Shown: piece by piece, positions 1 through 12,134 of the stretch
Layout of the letters: each line of letters opens with the position of its first letter
How positions within the stretch are numbered: the stretch's first letter is position 1
Assembly: GCA_009761415.1 (NCBI GenBank)
Contig: QUOL01000001.1
Location: 372,001-436,000, forward strand
Reading direction: 5' to 3'
Length of the DNA stretch: 64,000 bases
Origin: Sarcomyxa edulis
Lineage: Eukaryota; Basidiomycota; Agaricomycetes; Agaricales; Mycenaceae
Notes under the pieces: model-generated
What the model saw: the letters and a program-made list of their open reading frames with translations, nothing else
Database searches by the model: none
What the model was told of the DNA's origin: nothing
Program-made: the position numbers and the translations under genes

Positions 1-580
1 CCTAGTCGGACATATTGAGATGAAGACTCCAGTCCATCCTCTTGACCCTCATCCTCGTCGTTCAAAATGAATGGAGTAACGAGGCCAGCTCCCTCACACT
101 CCCGATCAACGCCATCGTCTTCTTCTATGGTGCTGAGAGACACCATCTCGTACTGGTGCTTGGGATCGAATATAGAAAAGTTATTCAGAACTCTAATGGG
201 CTTGTCTTCATCACCGTTCCCGTCACCATTCGCGTCCTCTCCGAAGACAATCAAGTTCTCGTCCTCGGGGATTTCGTCGTCTCTGGGGACATATAGTTTG
301 GCTAAGCAAAAATGAGCATGGTTCTTCAGCAACTCTGTGAACATTGATTGCGCACCTTCTGATGTTGATGCTAGACGACGTTTACTGCTCTAAAACACAT
401 ATGAGTCTTCCCAAATCCGCATTCGTTCTCCGAGTTGCTCACCCGGTCATCCGTTGACTGTACGTTTTTGCGTTTGAAGTCATAATTGCGTCCTGATCCT
501 GAAGCAACTGGCTGCGATGACTGAGCAGGTTCATCAGGAAAGCTGACTTCAAAAGCAGTAGGTCTATTACGGGGTGGCAT
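1..580 (-). CDS. DNMT1-like DNA (cytosine-5) methyltransferase, N-terminal part (cut by window edge)
   Basis: The model starts at the ATG at 578-580 (MPPRNRPTAFEVSFPDEP). One intron runs from 442 down to 390 (GTGAGC to TTTTAG) and joins in phase 0. After it the protein reads RRLASTSEGAQSMFTELL, then an acidic stretch, then IRVLNNFSIFDPKHQYEMVS and SQYVRL. This resembles the beginning of the RFTS (replication foci targeting) region of basidiomycete DNMT1 proteins, which maintain CpG methylation on replicated DNA. Only about 175 residues lie in the window. The BAH domains and the catalytic domain with its PCQ motif would be beyond coordinate 1, so the enzyme identity is inferred from the N-terminal pattern alone. 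Another nuclear protein with an acidic N-terminus is possible. Confidence 0.5.
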
Positions 581-1635
581 GAATGGAGGCCTTAGTCGCG
601 TAAATGTCGCGATAGGGTTTTGGCAAGACTTGGCTAACGAAGGTGGCGGTGCTGACAGTGCGTTCTCACCTTTGCTCGTCGTTGTCAGATAGCGAGCTCG
701 ACTTCTGGCCAACGACTTTTCTTACCATCGACAAATTCCGAACTCACATCAAATTCACATATCGGACCCTTGGACTGGACCATCCTGAATCAAATTCGGT
801 TTGTATCATCGTGGTTTGACAACGTCTCCGGCGACTATGGGGCTATCAACAATCACTCAAAATTTCGTGGGGACAACTTCACCGTCAAGTGATCGAGGAG
901 CTCAAGGATCAAATAGTACATAGCCAGAATGAGATTGGAGCTGCCTATATATTGCGTACGTCTTGTTAGCAAGCCTTCAATATGGACCGATCTACTTCTC
1001 ATTTTTGACTATGTGTGGTGAACAGATACGATGTCCTGGCCCTGGTTCTACGAGTGACTGTGCTTTTTTGTCGACGCTATAGTTCCCAACTTGTTAGGAT
1101 ACCAGTAGCGTGTTCCCACAGATGTTCACTATCCTTCTTATCGATGCCAGCTCGGTCGAACAGGTACGCTTAGGAGAAGTCTCATAACATCACAACTGCT
1201 CCTCCCATCATTGCTGCTGAGTTACCATAATGTCAAGCTCCACAGAACCGAACTGAAGCATTTTTTAGTGTCCGAGTCAGTATAGGTAATTCAACAGGAT
1301 CCTTCTCAGGCATTCTTTGACGCAGTAAGTCATCGAAGTCCTACAACATGAGACTAATCGACATCCTTTAGATCGGCTGTGGTTCATAAAGACAGAAGGA
1401 CTCGGAACATTGAGAACACCGGACTACTTACGCGTTCTGCCGTCGTATCTTACCAATATCCATGTGGAATCTTCTCAAATAACACTGTACATGCCATCAG
1501 CACAGAAGAAACGTCTGTCTGTTGTGGGCAGCTGCTTAAGTGCTGCATCAACGTTGCAGATTCATATGGAAATCTACAGTCCAGCCCAAGTCCAGCCGGC
1601 AGGCAACCGGCAGTGCTGAGTGGATCTGCGTTACC
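581..1635. other. Intergenic region, no gene recognised
   Basis: About 1 kb between the methyltransferase start and the promoter of the next gene. All frames are broken by stops and I could not join short open stretches into a recognisable protein. It presumably holds the upstream region and any 5' leader of the minus-strand methyltransferase gene. Confidence 0.5.
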
Positions 1636-1654
1636 CTGTCACGTGGTGTGACAG
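1636..1654. promoter_or_regulatory. Dyad with embedded CACGTG E-box
   Basis: CTGTCAC (1636-1642) and GTGACAG (1648-1654) form a perfect 7-bp inverted repeat with a 5-bp centre. The left arm overlaps a CACGTG E-box (1640-1645). It lies 67 bp upstream of a TATA box, a fitting place for a dimeric bHLH-type regulator. Binding is inferred, not shown. Confidence 0.4.
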
Positions 1655-1720
1655 TACCCGTTCGGTGGCCCTTTGAAGTTTGTCTTGCTTTGTCCGTCGG
1701 CACAGCCGCCTCGCTCTGGG

Positions 1721-1727
1721 TATAAAA
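1721..1727 (+). promoter_or_regulatory. TATA box with downstream pyrimidine-rich tract
   Basis: TATAAAA at 1721-1727 is followed by a CT-rich tract (about 1736-1795) and a candidate ATG at 1833. In fungi this arrangement is usual for strongly or conditionally transcribed genes. Confidence 0.5.
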
Positions 1728-1832
1728 CCTCGGTTAGCCTCTCTTCTTCCTTCATTCCCTCTTTCATCCTCCCTCATTTCCTCCTCCGTGGCTCTTTTTA
1801 TATAGCATGTCAATGTCACTACCTCTCATTCA

Positions 1833-3077
1833 ATGTTGACTACAGAGATCCGGATGTACTCAAAGTCAAACCAGGCCACTCATGATCATGGGTTTGAAGG
1901 ACGGAACGTAGTGCGGGCTCTCAAGGTACGTCTGATAGAGCACTTCTGTGTATCCCTAGCGTCTTTCTTTCTTCCCTTGCTTTCTCTCGTCATAGATCAC
2001 GTCGCAAGAAACCACAAGACGACGAAGAAGCGATTCCAATTTCCAGTGGCACTCGACCAAACTACTGTTAACTTTCATTTTCTTTGTAGACATCCACTCA
2101 CTGTCAACAAGATCAAAATGCAAGTGCTAGCGGGTCCTCATGTGATGCCACAACTGCAGCAAGACATTGAGGCTGGTACGAGTACCTTGATAACATCGAT
2201 GTGCCACTCTGTGCGTTTCTCATATTGTTGACTTCAATATTGAATTATTGCTCCAGCCAGCTGTCGGATGATTGGTTGATCTTTGAAGTGTACGTTTTTC
2301 CAATCGTCGTCTCTGTTCTCAATTTTTTTCGCTCCCCGTAAAGGAATGAGACACCCAGGCAGCCACCATCTTTTCGATTCATCGGCTTGGTAACAGTTAC
2401 CCAACTGGATCAAGGAGCCCGCAAGACCCTTCTACAGCTTGAATACTAACGCTGCAACTCACATCGAAAGGAGGACGGACAACATTTCTATTTCACGTGA
2501 GTTTCGTGATTTTTTTGAGCCACTGACCATCGCTGCCTTTGTTTAGTGCGCATTACACGTACTTTCATGCTGTGTCTACTGTCGTTATGCACGACTAATC
2601 GAGGTGCGTTTTTGCTCCTCTTGGTATATGGATTAATTGTTTTGTAGATACTCGATATCAAAACCGCCACGAGAGCCTTGTCGCTACTACTAATTATCAT
2701 TGTCAAGGCTCTGAGGTGCGTCTCTATGTCTCTCTTGTCTCTAATTGATTAGCCTTGCAGAATATCATCCACGTCGATCAAGTCCATGTTTCGGAGAAAT
2801 CTTGAGCGCTTGAAGTATTCCAGGTGAGTGCTCCTTCTCTACCTAAGAAAGGGTTGGTCGGTCCAATTCGGATCCGTCTCTCTCCTCGTGCTCCCTTGAC
2901 GTGGGTCTTAGGCTTAGACTCGCGCGTCATGGATTCCTCTGTGGCTCTTCCATGTTGCGCGAGTCGACCAAAGCACGTCAAACTATCTGTGATTATTGTA
3001 ACTATCTTTTGCTTCTTATTAGATCTAGACTTCTGCGCAACTTGGCAATGTTTGACTCTCGCAGACTTCACATGTAA
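1833..3077 (+). CDS. Putative micro-exon gene, unknown function
   Basis: I do not recognise this protein. Downstream of the TATA box there is a run of good splice sites. The 3' part can be spliced in one continuous frame. It starts in an exon reading WYEYLDNIDVP that ends at 2210. It continues through exons 2257-2287, 2359-2389, 2471-2496, 2547-2603, 2648-2715, 2761-2823 and 3023-3077, with a TAA at 3075-3077. All phases agree. The result has two hydrophobic stretches (around LFHCALHVLSCCVYC and ALSLLLIIIVKAL) and a basic tail ending FDSRRLHM, so it could be a small membrane protein. The 5' exons are uncertain. The ATG at 1833 gives MLTTEIRMYSKSNQ and a good GTACGT donor at 1926, but I could not join it cleanly to the 3' part. 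A second frame also stays open through 2471-2800, so the frame choice needs transcript data. A decayed gene is possible. Confidence 0.3.
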
Positions 3078-3297
3078 GAAGACACTGTACTACGATCGAG
3101 GAGAAGGTACCTCTTGATGGGCAAAAGAAGGACTTATGAAATTATTGAATACTTTGTCTTCCCTGCAAGTACTTGAATCAATTATCGCGTCCTTGTGCTT
3201 CAGCCCTCCCGCAAAGCGCGGAATAAGCGAGTCATCTTAGCACGAAGCCTAACGAGCATATAGTCAGTCAGTGCTCCAGCGACGACGAAGCCTGAAA

Positions 3298-4001
3298 TCA
3301 CCCTGCTCCGTCGGACGGCTGAGCTGTTGATACAGGTCGGTTTAATTCAGGTTTAGCAGCAGGGCTCGTCTTCTCGGCACTTCCGCCCACAACACTTGTG
3401 ACAGGTTTCGGAACCGGGCGACGCACAGGATCAACAGGTCCAGGTTGAACAGCTGGAACAAAGTTTTCTGAAGTGCGATTATGAACTCGGATCTCAAGGG
3501 CTTGACCTGAGAGGACACCGAACAATGAGGGAGGCGCACGCCTGCAAAGAAATGAGTGGTAAGTCATCCATGTATCAATAGGAAGCACGATCGACGCACC
3601 CGGCGTTGATTTCTTCGAGAACCCATTTATTGACTGGATCGTTGTAAGACAATAGATCGCCATTCCCTATGCTGAATCCCTCTCGCCAAAATGTGACTGT
3701 GCGGATGACTGTTGATCTGCTTGAGCGATAATAGTTCATATCCTTTGACTCTTGAACTTACCGGCATTTTCGAATCCAGGTGGCACGGACGAGCTATTGA
3801 TAGCAGCTGTGTGAGATGCTGCGTCAGAATCTTGGAGAGGTACCTCGATTCTGAGAAGCGGGTCAGGCCTCAAGATAGATAGCTTGAGTATGCAGATAAC
3901 ACTCACGGATTTTCGGAGGCGCGATGAATCAAATCCACTACTATATTTCCACTAGCGTCAACATTGTGAGGATTTTGTGTCGATGATTCGCTAGAGGACA
4001 T
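3298..4001 (-). CDS. SEP-domain protein related to p47/Shp1, without a UBX domain
   Basis: Spliced from ATG 3999-4001 with introns 3851-3906, 3709-3761 and 3542-3599, giving 178 residues in frame. The first 60 or so residues are low complexity (MSSSESSTQNPHN). A SEP domain follows: TFWREGFSIGNGDLLSYN, NKWVLEEINAGRAPPSLF and ALEIRVHNRTSENFVP. The last 50 residues are Pro/Ala/Ser rich and end at a stop at 3298-3300. SEP domains occur in p47/Shp1/UBX cofactors of the Cdc48/p97 ATPase and can inhibit cathepsin L or help trimerisation. Family members normally carry an N-terminal UBA and a C-terminal UBX domain that binds Cdc48. Neither is visible here, and the DNA after the stop does not encode one. 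It may be a stand-alone SEP protein or a truncated paralogue. It shares a 287-bp divergent upstream region with the AP-3 delta gene. Confidence 0.75.
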
Positions 4002-4288
4002 AGTAGTTCCTGCTAGTATCAGTCACCAGTTCGTCTCAGCGTTGTCATACCGTGTGATATCAAAGCTTTGATAAGTATAAGCTTGAACGAGGCATGAGAG
4101 GACCGCAGGGATCAAGTCGCGTGGACGGTGGCGGTGCAAGTGCTCTTGCAGACTCGCTCATCGTGCCGAACAGTGACCTCGGTCCTTGGCTAGTGGCCCC
4201 CTCATTTCAACTCTACGTCCCGCCCGTCTCAAAACACCAAGGTTGAATCCTCATAGGTCGGACTTAGACCGATTTTTATATTGCCTTG

Positions 4289-7200
4289 ATGTGGGAACGC
4301 ACGCTCCAGGATCTCATTCGCGGTCTTCGCGCGAACAAGAAGGATGAATCCAAATTCATTGCGAAGGCAGTTGACGAGATCAGGAACGAGATCAAGAGCG
4401 AGGACATGGAGCTCAAGGCTGCTGCAGTTTTGAAGCTTACATATGTGCGTCTCGTTCACAAGCCTTACTCTGACAACTTACACTTACATTCTGACATTCT
4501 GTATAGCTTGATATGCTAGGACACGACATGAGCTGGGCCTCGTTCCACGTCGTAGAAGTCATGTCATCGCCACGCTTTCATCTCAAGAGCGTCGGATATC
4601 TTGCAGCCGTACAATCGTTCACGCAGGATACAGATGTGCTCATGCTCACCACTAATTTATTGAAGAAGGTGAGTCGTCAGAGGACATTGATGACTTTAAC
4701 ACTCGCTTGAATATCCATCTTTCCAGGACTTGGGCTCTACGCCTGCCGATATTGCTATCACGCTGAACGGACTATCTCACATTGTCACCCCGGATTTGGG
4801 TCGCGATCTTGCCCCGGAACTCATCGCCATGCTCAACCATTCTCGAGCTCATATTCGGAAGAGGGCTATTCTTGCATTGTACAAAGTTCTCGTCAAATAT
4901 CCAGAGGCTTCACCGGCTGCTATGCCACGGCTGAAAGAGAAACTTGAAGACGCAGACCCTGGTAGCAGCATTGAAGTGATATGATTACGACGCTTATTGA
5001 CAACGATATAGGTGTCATTGCTTCGACCGTCAATGTTCTATGCGAGTTGGCGCGACATAACCCCAAGGACTATCTTGCACTTGCGCCGCAGCTATTCCAT
5101 CTGATGACAACGTCCTCTAACAACTGGATGCTTATCAAGATAATCAAACTTGTAGGATGCAATTGTCTTGTTCCTCATCGAAAAATCTAACGCTTTGCAT
5201 CGCAGTTTGGTTCTTTGTCGCCTCACGAGCCTCGTTTAGTAAGAAAATTACAACCACCTATCACGGAGCTCATTTCTACAACACCAGCAATATCTTTATT
5301 ATATGAATGTGTGCATACGTGCATCATCGGAGGAATGCTGCACGGAAACTCAGGAGATTCCTTGGCCAAATTGTGCGTCTCGAAGCTCGCTGCCTTTATC
5401 CAAGATCAAGATCAGAATTGTGCGTATTGAAATACATATCGAGGAGCAGTAAACCTAATCCAATTTCACAGTAAAGTACATTGCTCTCCTCGCGATGGTC
5501 AAAATTGTCCCGTCGCATCCTTATCTTGTTGGTGAGTATCAGGACACCATCCTCGCCAGCGTGAACGATCAGGACATCAGTATCCGAATGCGAGCTCTGG
5601 ATCTCGTTTCTGCCATGGTAAGGTTCTCTCCTCTATGCCGTTCAATTCATCTCATCGTCCTATGTAATGTATTAGGTGAACCGAGACAACTTGCAATCTA
5701 TTGTCCAGCAAGTCCTTTCCCATCTAGTCCCCGAAACCTCATCGGCCCTTCCACCAGCATCTCAATCACTAGCTCAGAATTCCACCTCTACTGGCACCAA
5801 ACCTTATACATCTCCGAGCCAATCCCCCGCTTATCGCCTTGTCCTTGCTCAGCGAATATTGACCATATGTTCCCAGTCAACATATGATCATGTCACCAAC
5901 TTTGAGTGGTATCTATCTGTTCTTGTAGATCTTGCGCACGTTGCTGGCGTCGATGTCGGTGCGCAAATCCGAGACCAATTGGTCGATGTTGTAGGCCGTG
6001 TGAAGGCTGCTAGACGATATGCTGTCAAGCTGATGTACACACTTCTGAGTGACGATGCCATGCTTCGAAATGCTCAGGACGAAGGAAGTTGTGCTGAGGT
6101 CCTCTGGGCTGCTGCTTGGATCTGTGGGGAATATTGCAGGTAATTTCTCTCGAAATGGCGCTGCCCTTGATCGCTGATGATTTCCTCTGTTGCGGTCAGC
6201 GAACTGTCCGAGCCACAAAAAATTCTCCCGTATCTCTTCCAACCTGAAATCGTGAACTTATCTCCAGAGACAATCGCGGTCTATATCCAAGCCGCGACCA
6301 AAATATTTGGGTACTGGGCAGCTGAGATTGCTCAGCGATGGGACGATGAACAACTGCAAGAAGTCAAAAGTGTCGTTCAAATGGTCATCACTAACGTCGG
6401 CGGGTTTGTGAGTAGCTCTCATATAGATGTTCAAGAAAGGGTAAGGACGATTCTGCTTCTCAAAGTCATTACTATCCACTAGACTTATCAATGTACACTC
6501 TCGACAGGCAGCTAACACGCTCGAACTCTTCTCATTCATACAAGCCGATCTCATGGCCTACCGACCCAAACCTGAGGCGGGATTCAACGGATATTCCGAA
6601 GAAGCCTCGTCTTCATTCGATCCTATCGCCTCTGTCGAGCCACGTTTTCCCAAGAGTCTATATCTTATCAGACCGTTATTCGCCTCGTACGAATTGAACC
6701 CGGTCTCAATTTATGCACAGGCAAGTGTCCCAGTCCCGGACGGACTGGATCTGGATGCATGGATCGTTCCTCCTTCGAAGGAACCCAGACCAGAGAAGAC
6801 TGAGACAAAAAAGAAGGTCAAGAAAGGAAAGGGGAAAGAATCAAACGGGGTCAGGTCAAAAAATGGGAAGAAAAGACAGAAGGATGATGATGAGGGTGAC
6901 CGCGACGATGCCGCATTATCGGGACCGCCAGAACCCGAAGTCGAGACAGCTGATGAGAGAGCTGAACGAGAGAAGGTATGTTGATTCGACCAGGACCTCT
7001 GTTTATCTGTTTACTGACATCGCTGGAACAGCGGAGAGCAGAGCGACAAGAACGAATGCGTGATGACCCATATTACATTGTCGATGACCCCCCAAAAAAT
7101 CGCGAAGTAGAAGATGTGGAGTCTATACCTGTGGTCAGACTAGACGACCTACCTTCCTTAGCACAACACGGTGAGGACTCTGATCTCAATGCTGAGGCTT

Positions 7201-7555
7201 GAATCATACGCTGAGATTTCACGCAGAATCTCGACTGCCTTCACTCAAGAACATACCATACCAATCCACACCTGTATCATTCGTAATCGAGAAAGACGGA
7301 GAAATGCCCGAGGGCGCTACTCCCGTCGGCCGACCATCTGCACCCATTTCTGGACGGCAGACTCCCATTCCATTGGATGATAGTAGGACATCGATTCCAC
7401 CGATACCTCGGTTGTCTTCCTTCGCACCTTACGAGGTTCCCGGGGGATCTGAGGCGGTTCGCACAAGTACGCCAGAACCAATCAAAGTGATACGCACCAA
7501 GAAGAAAGGGACAGGGAAAAAGAAACGGACAGCTACCGCGGACGGCACTATCTAG
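4289..7555 (+). CDS. APL5: AP-3 adaptor complex subunit delta
   Basis: Large subunit of the AP-3 coat, which sorts cargo from Golgi/endosomes to the vacuole. About ten short introns (for example 4445-4506 and 4669-4726) separate exons that read as one delta-adaptin of roughly 890 residues. The N-terminus MWERTLQDLIRGLRANKKDE is the hallmark adaptin start. HEAT-like repeats follow, with LDMLGHDMSWASFHVVEVMS, SRAHIRKRAILALYKVLVKY and ELARHNPKDYLALAPQLFHL. The C-terminal hinge from about 6780 is Lys/Glu-rich (KKKVKKGKGKE) and contains the DDPYYIVDD motif expected of delta subunits. The tail is basic and ends KKKGTGKKKRTATADGTI. The ATG at 4289 fits the conserved start. The divergent neighbour encodes the SEP protein. 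Confidence 0.93.
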
Positions 7556-7859
7556 ACTATGTTATTTGTACAGACAGAAGGCACACCACCCATCTAATGG
7601 AGTTTAATTTTGTTGCTCGAGATATCAAGCTATTATCGGTGCAATTCAGTCGTATGTGTATATATATATGTGCGTATACAGTCAAGAAGGAAAGCCACGA
7701 GGAATGGGGATGGAGATGATGTACATGCATTGTAACTGATAAGTTGAGGGTAGAAAAACAAGGTCAGAAGTATGTACGTTACTGCTCGAATGTCCAAGGA
7801 TTGTCGCGAGGCAGAAAAACGGGGGCATATTGTGAGATCGCTGTATATCATCCTGTTAT
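7556..7859. other. Convergent 3' region
   Basis: About 300 bp between two convergent stop codons (AP-3 delta and the GCK-III kinase). It contains AT-rich stretches such as tatatatatg near 7660 that suit 3' UTR ends. No gene is seen. Confidence 0.5.
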
Positions 7860-10170
<2,311 letters not shown>

Positions 10171-10529
10171 GATAGTTGCACTGAGTGAAGTGGGTTTATG
10201 GTAGATATGTATGTCGTGTCGCGTCGTGAAAAGACGTTAGGCGGTCGTGTCAGCCCGGCAGAGCTGCGCGGATAAAGAAATTTTGGAAATAAGCCCCGCA
10301 CTCGAAAGATTACAGGTCAAAGGATAAAGGCGAGAAAACCCGACAAAGAAAAGGAGAAAGCAAAGAGGAAGAAAAATGGCCAATTTCGCAGGAGGAGGAG
10401 TATTTATGCGGTTCAGAGGCTCAAGCCAGGTGCCTCATGAACCACCTACTGCCTATTCGGGAATGTGGCTGGCCGATAAGCTCTCAGAGTTGCTTCCACG
10501 TTGCTTCCGTCAATGAATGTCTCAGTTCC
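10171..10529. other. Kinase upstream region
   Basis: About 360 bp holding the promoter and 5' leader of the minus-strand kinase and the 3' end of the membrane-protein gene. It includes a purine-rich run (about 10330-10380). No further gene is visible. Confidence 0.4.
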
Positions 10530-11201
10530 TCAGCAATCCGTACTACTACTCTTCAGTAGCATAACAGTACATTCTACATGCTCCTCTTTGTTCCCTGGAA
10601 TTTCCAACGGCGGGAGTGAGTAATACTTGAGCGCAGTTGCCGGCGGTTTCTCGGGTACGGCGGGCGACCATTCCTCAGACTCTAGCATTGAACACTTCTC
10701 TTCATCAAGTTCTGCCCCTATAAATCTGCCTTGCTCTTCTCTCGTCCGTGCTGCGATAGTCTGTGATCTTGTCATCCCATCGTACCCGAAGCCCGGGCCT
10801 GCCTCCGGTTTTCGTGCCAACCTCTCGAGGATGCGTCGCCGAATAGAGTGTCCGTAAAACAGCACGGTGAAAAAGAAGGTAGAGAACAAGAGAAAGAGTA
10901 TAAGGGCGGGCGCAAGGTACTCGTAGTGTATGTGCTTCTTGACAATTCCCCGATGAATGGCTTGGTCAGATGAGAGATACGACGAGTTCCCTGCATCAGA
11001 AGGACTGGCAGCAAGGCTAAGCGGTGCCATCTTTTCCAGGATAGATGGCGTATCATAAGGGTGTGCGTCCGAGCCATGATTGGTGCCTATCTGGGCGACA
11101 GCCTGAGTGCACGGATTTGGAAGACCTCGGACGAAAGGTAGCACGTTGCCCGCAACAGTGACATAGAGGAAAAGGATTGTGAGGCTTTTATATGAGAGCA
11201 T
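10530..11201 (-). CDS. Single-pass membrane protein, unknown function
   Basis: An intronless reading frame of 223 residues from the ATG at 11199-11201. An upstream extension lacks an ATG. Residues 1-26 (MLSYKSLTILFLYVTVAGNV...) look like a signal peptide ending near FVRG. A short extracellular region of about 65 residues follows, with an Asn-linked glycosylation site (NSS). One membrane span (YLAPALILFLLFSTFFFTVL, about residues 95-117) leads into RRRILERLARK, a positive stop-transfer segment. The cytoplasmic tail of about 100 residues is rich in Glu and Pro and contains YYSLPPLEIP. I do not recognise a domain. The layout resembles small fungal type I plasma-membrane proteins. It is probably real because the start, signal and span are well ordered. 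Confidence 0.55.
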   Translation of the reverse strand: MLSYKSLTILFLYVTVAGNVLPFVRGLPNPCTQAVAQIGTNHGSDAHPYDTPSILEKMAPLSLAASPSDAGNSSYLSSDQAIHRGIVKKHIHYEYLAPALILFLLFSTFFFTVLFYGHSIRRRILERLARKPEAGPGFGYDGMTRSQTIAARTREEQGRFIGAELDEEKCSMLESEEWSPAVPEKPPATALKYYSLPPLEIPGNKEEHVECTVMLLKSSSTDC

Positions 11202-12134
11202 CCGATAGTCGGTCGACGACAAGAATGTGCAAGACGAAAGCAATGGAAATTAGGAGACTAACAGGCAGACGCACGGTTTTGATCCGGATCAATTTGAAAG
11301 TGGCCTGGGTACACAGACGCCATCGAGCATGAAGGTGAGCATCTTCACCAAAGAATAAACTACACCCGTGAAGTGTATCACAGCTGCCTGGATTTTCAAT
11401 TGAATACAGCTTTCCAACAATCGATATACGTGCGACAACTCGAAATTGCGCGAAACCGACTGTGAGTACGAATATACACGCTGTGCTCCCACAACTCTAG
11501 CCCAATATTTCCGTCTGCTACGATGCCAGATCAAACGGAAATCACGCAACCTTGCCAGAGCCTCCCAAAAGATTGTTAATAAGGCTTTAGGTGCGAAGTC
11601 CCCACACTTATTGGAGAATTGGGGAAGATGAATAAATCCTCGACACGCACACCCTTTTCCAGCTGTAAGCGCTTGACTTCCCTGTAGTCGAGGTCGTCAC
11701 AATATCTGAATGAGGTTCCCGAGTCCGTAAAAGTCGTCTCGCAAGTTCCCTAGGGCTTGCAGAAAATCTAAAGAGTAACAAAGACAATATAAGGTGGCCG
11801 CAAAACAAGAATCGGAAAGAATACCGCGAGGCCGCGCTCTCAAAGTCGAGTCTTTGTTCCAGACCCCGTCCCACTGCATCTAACTACGAGAGCAACTTTG
11901 AGACGATGCCAGATCATTGAAGCCGTAACGATGAATGATCAAGCATGTTTGTTGGGTCTCGGGAGTCAGACCGGCGGGAGGATGTGTGGATGTGAGGAAG
12001 GTCGGATCGAGTCGAGAGGATAAGAGGCCTGGTCTCTGGGCAATAGGTATACATGTTGACAGAACTGTTCTGCGAAGGAAAAAGACCTGACTAAATATAT
12101 TATTGGCGCCAGAAACCCGTCTTAAGTCCAGCGT
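11202..12134. other. Intergenic region, no gene recognised
   Basis: About 930 bp between the membrane-protein start and the P450 stop, both on the minus strand. Open frames of 60-88 codons occur but have no initiation context, conserved motif or consistent splicing. It presumably holds the membrane-protein promoter and the P450 3' UTR. Confidence 0.45.
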
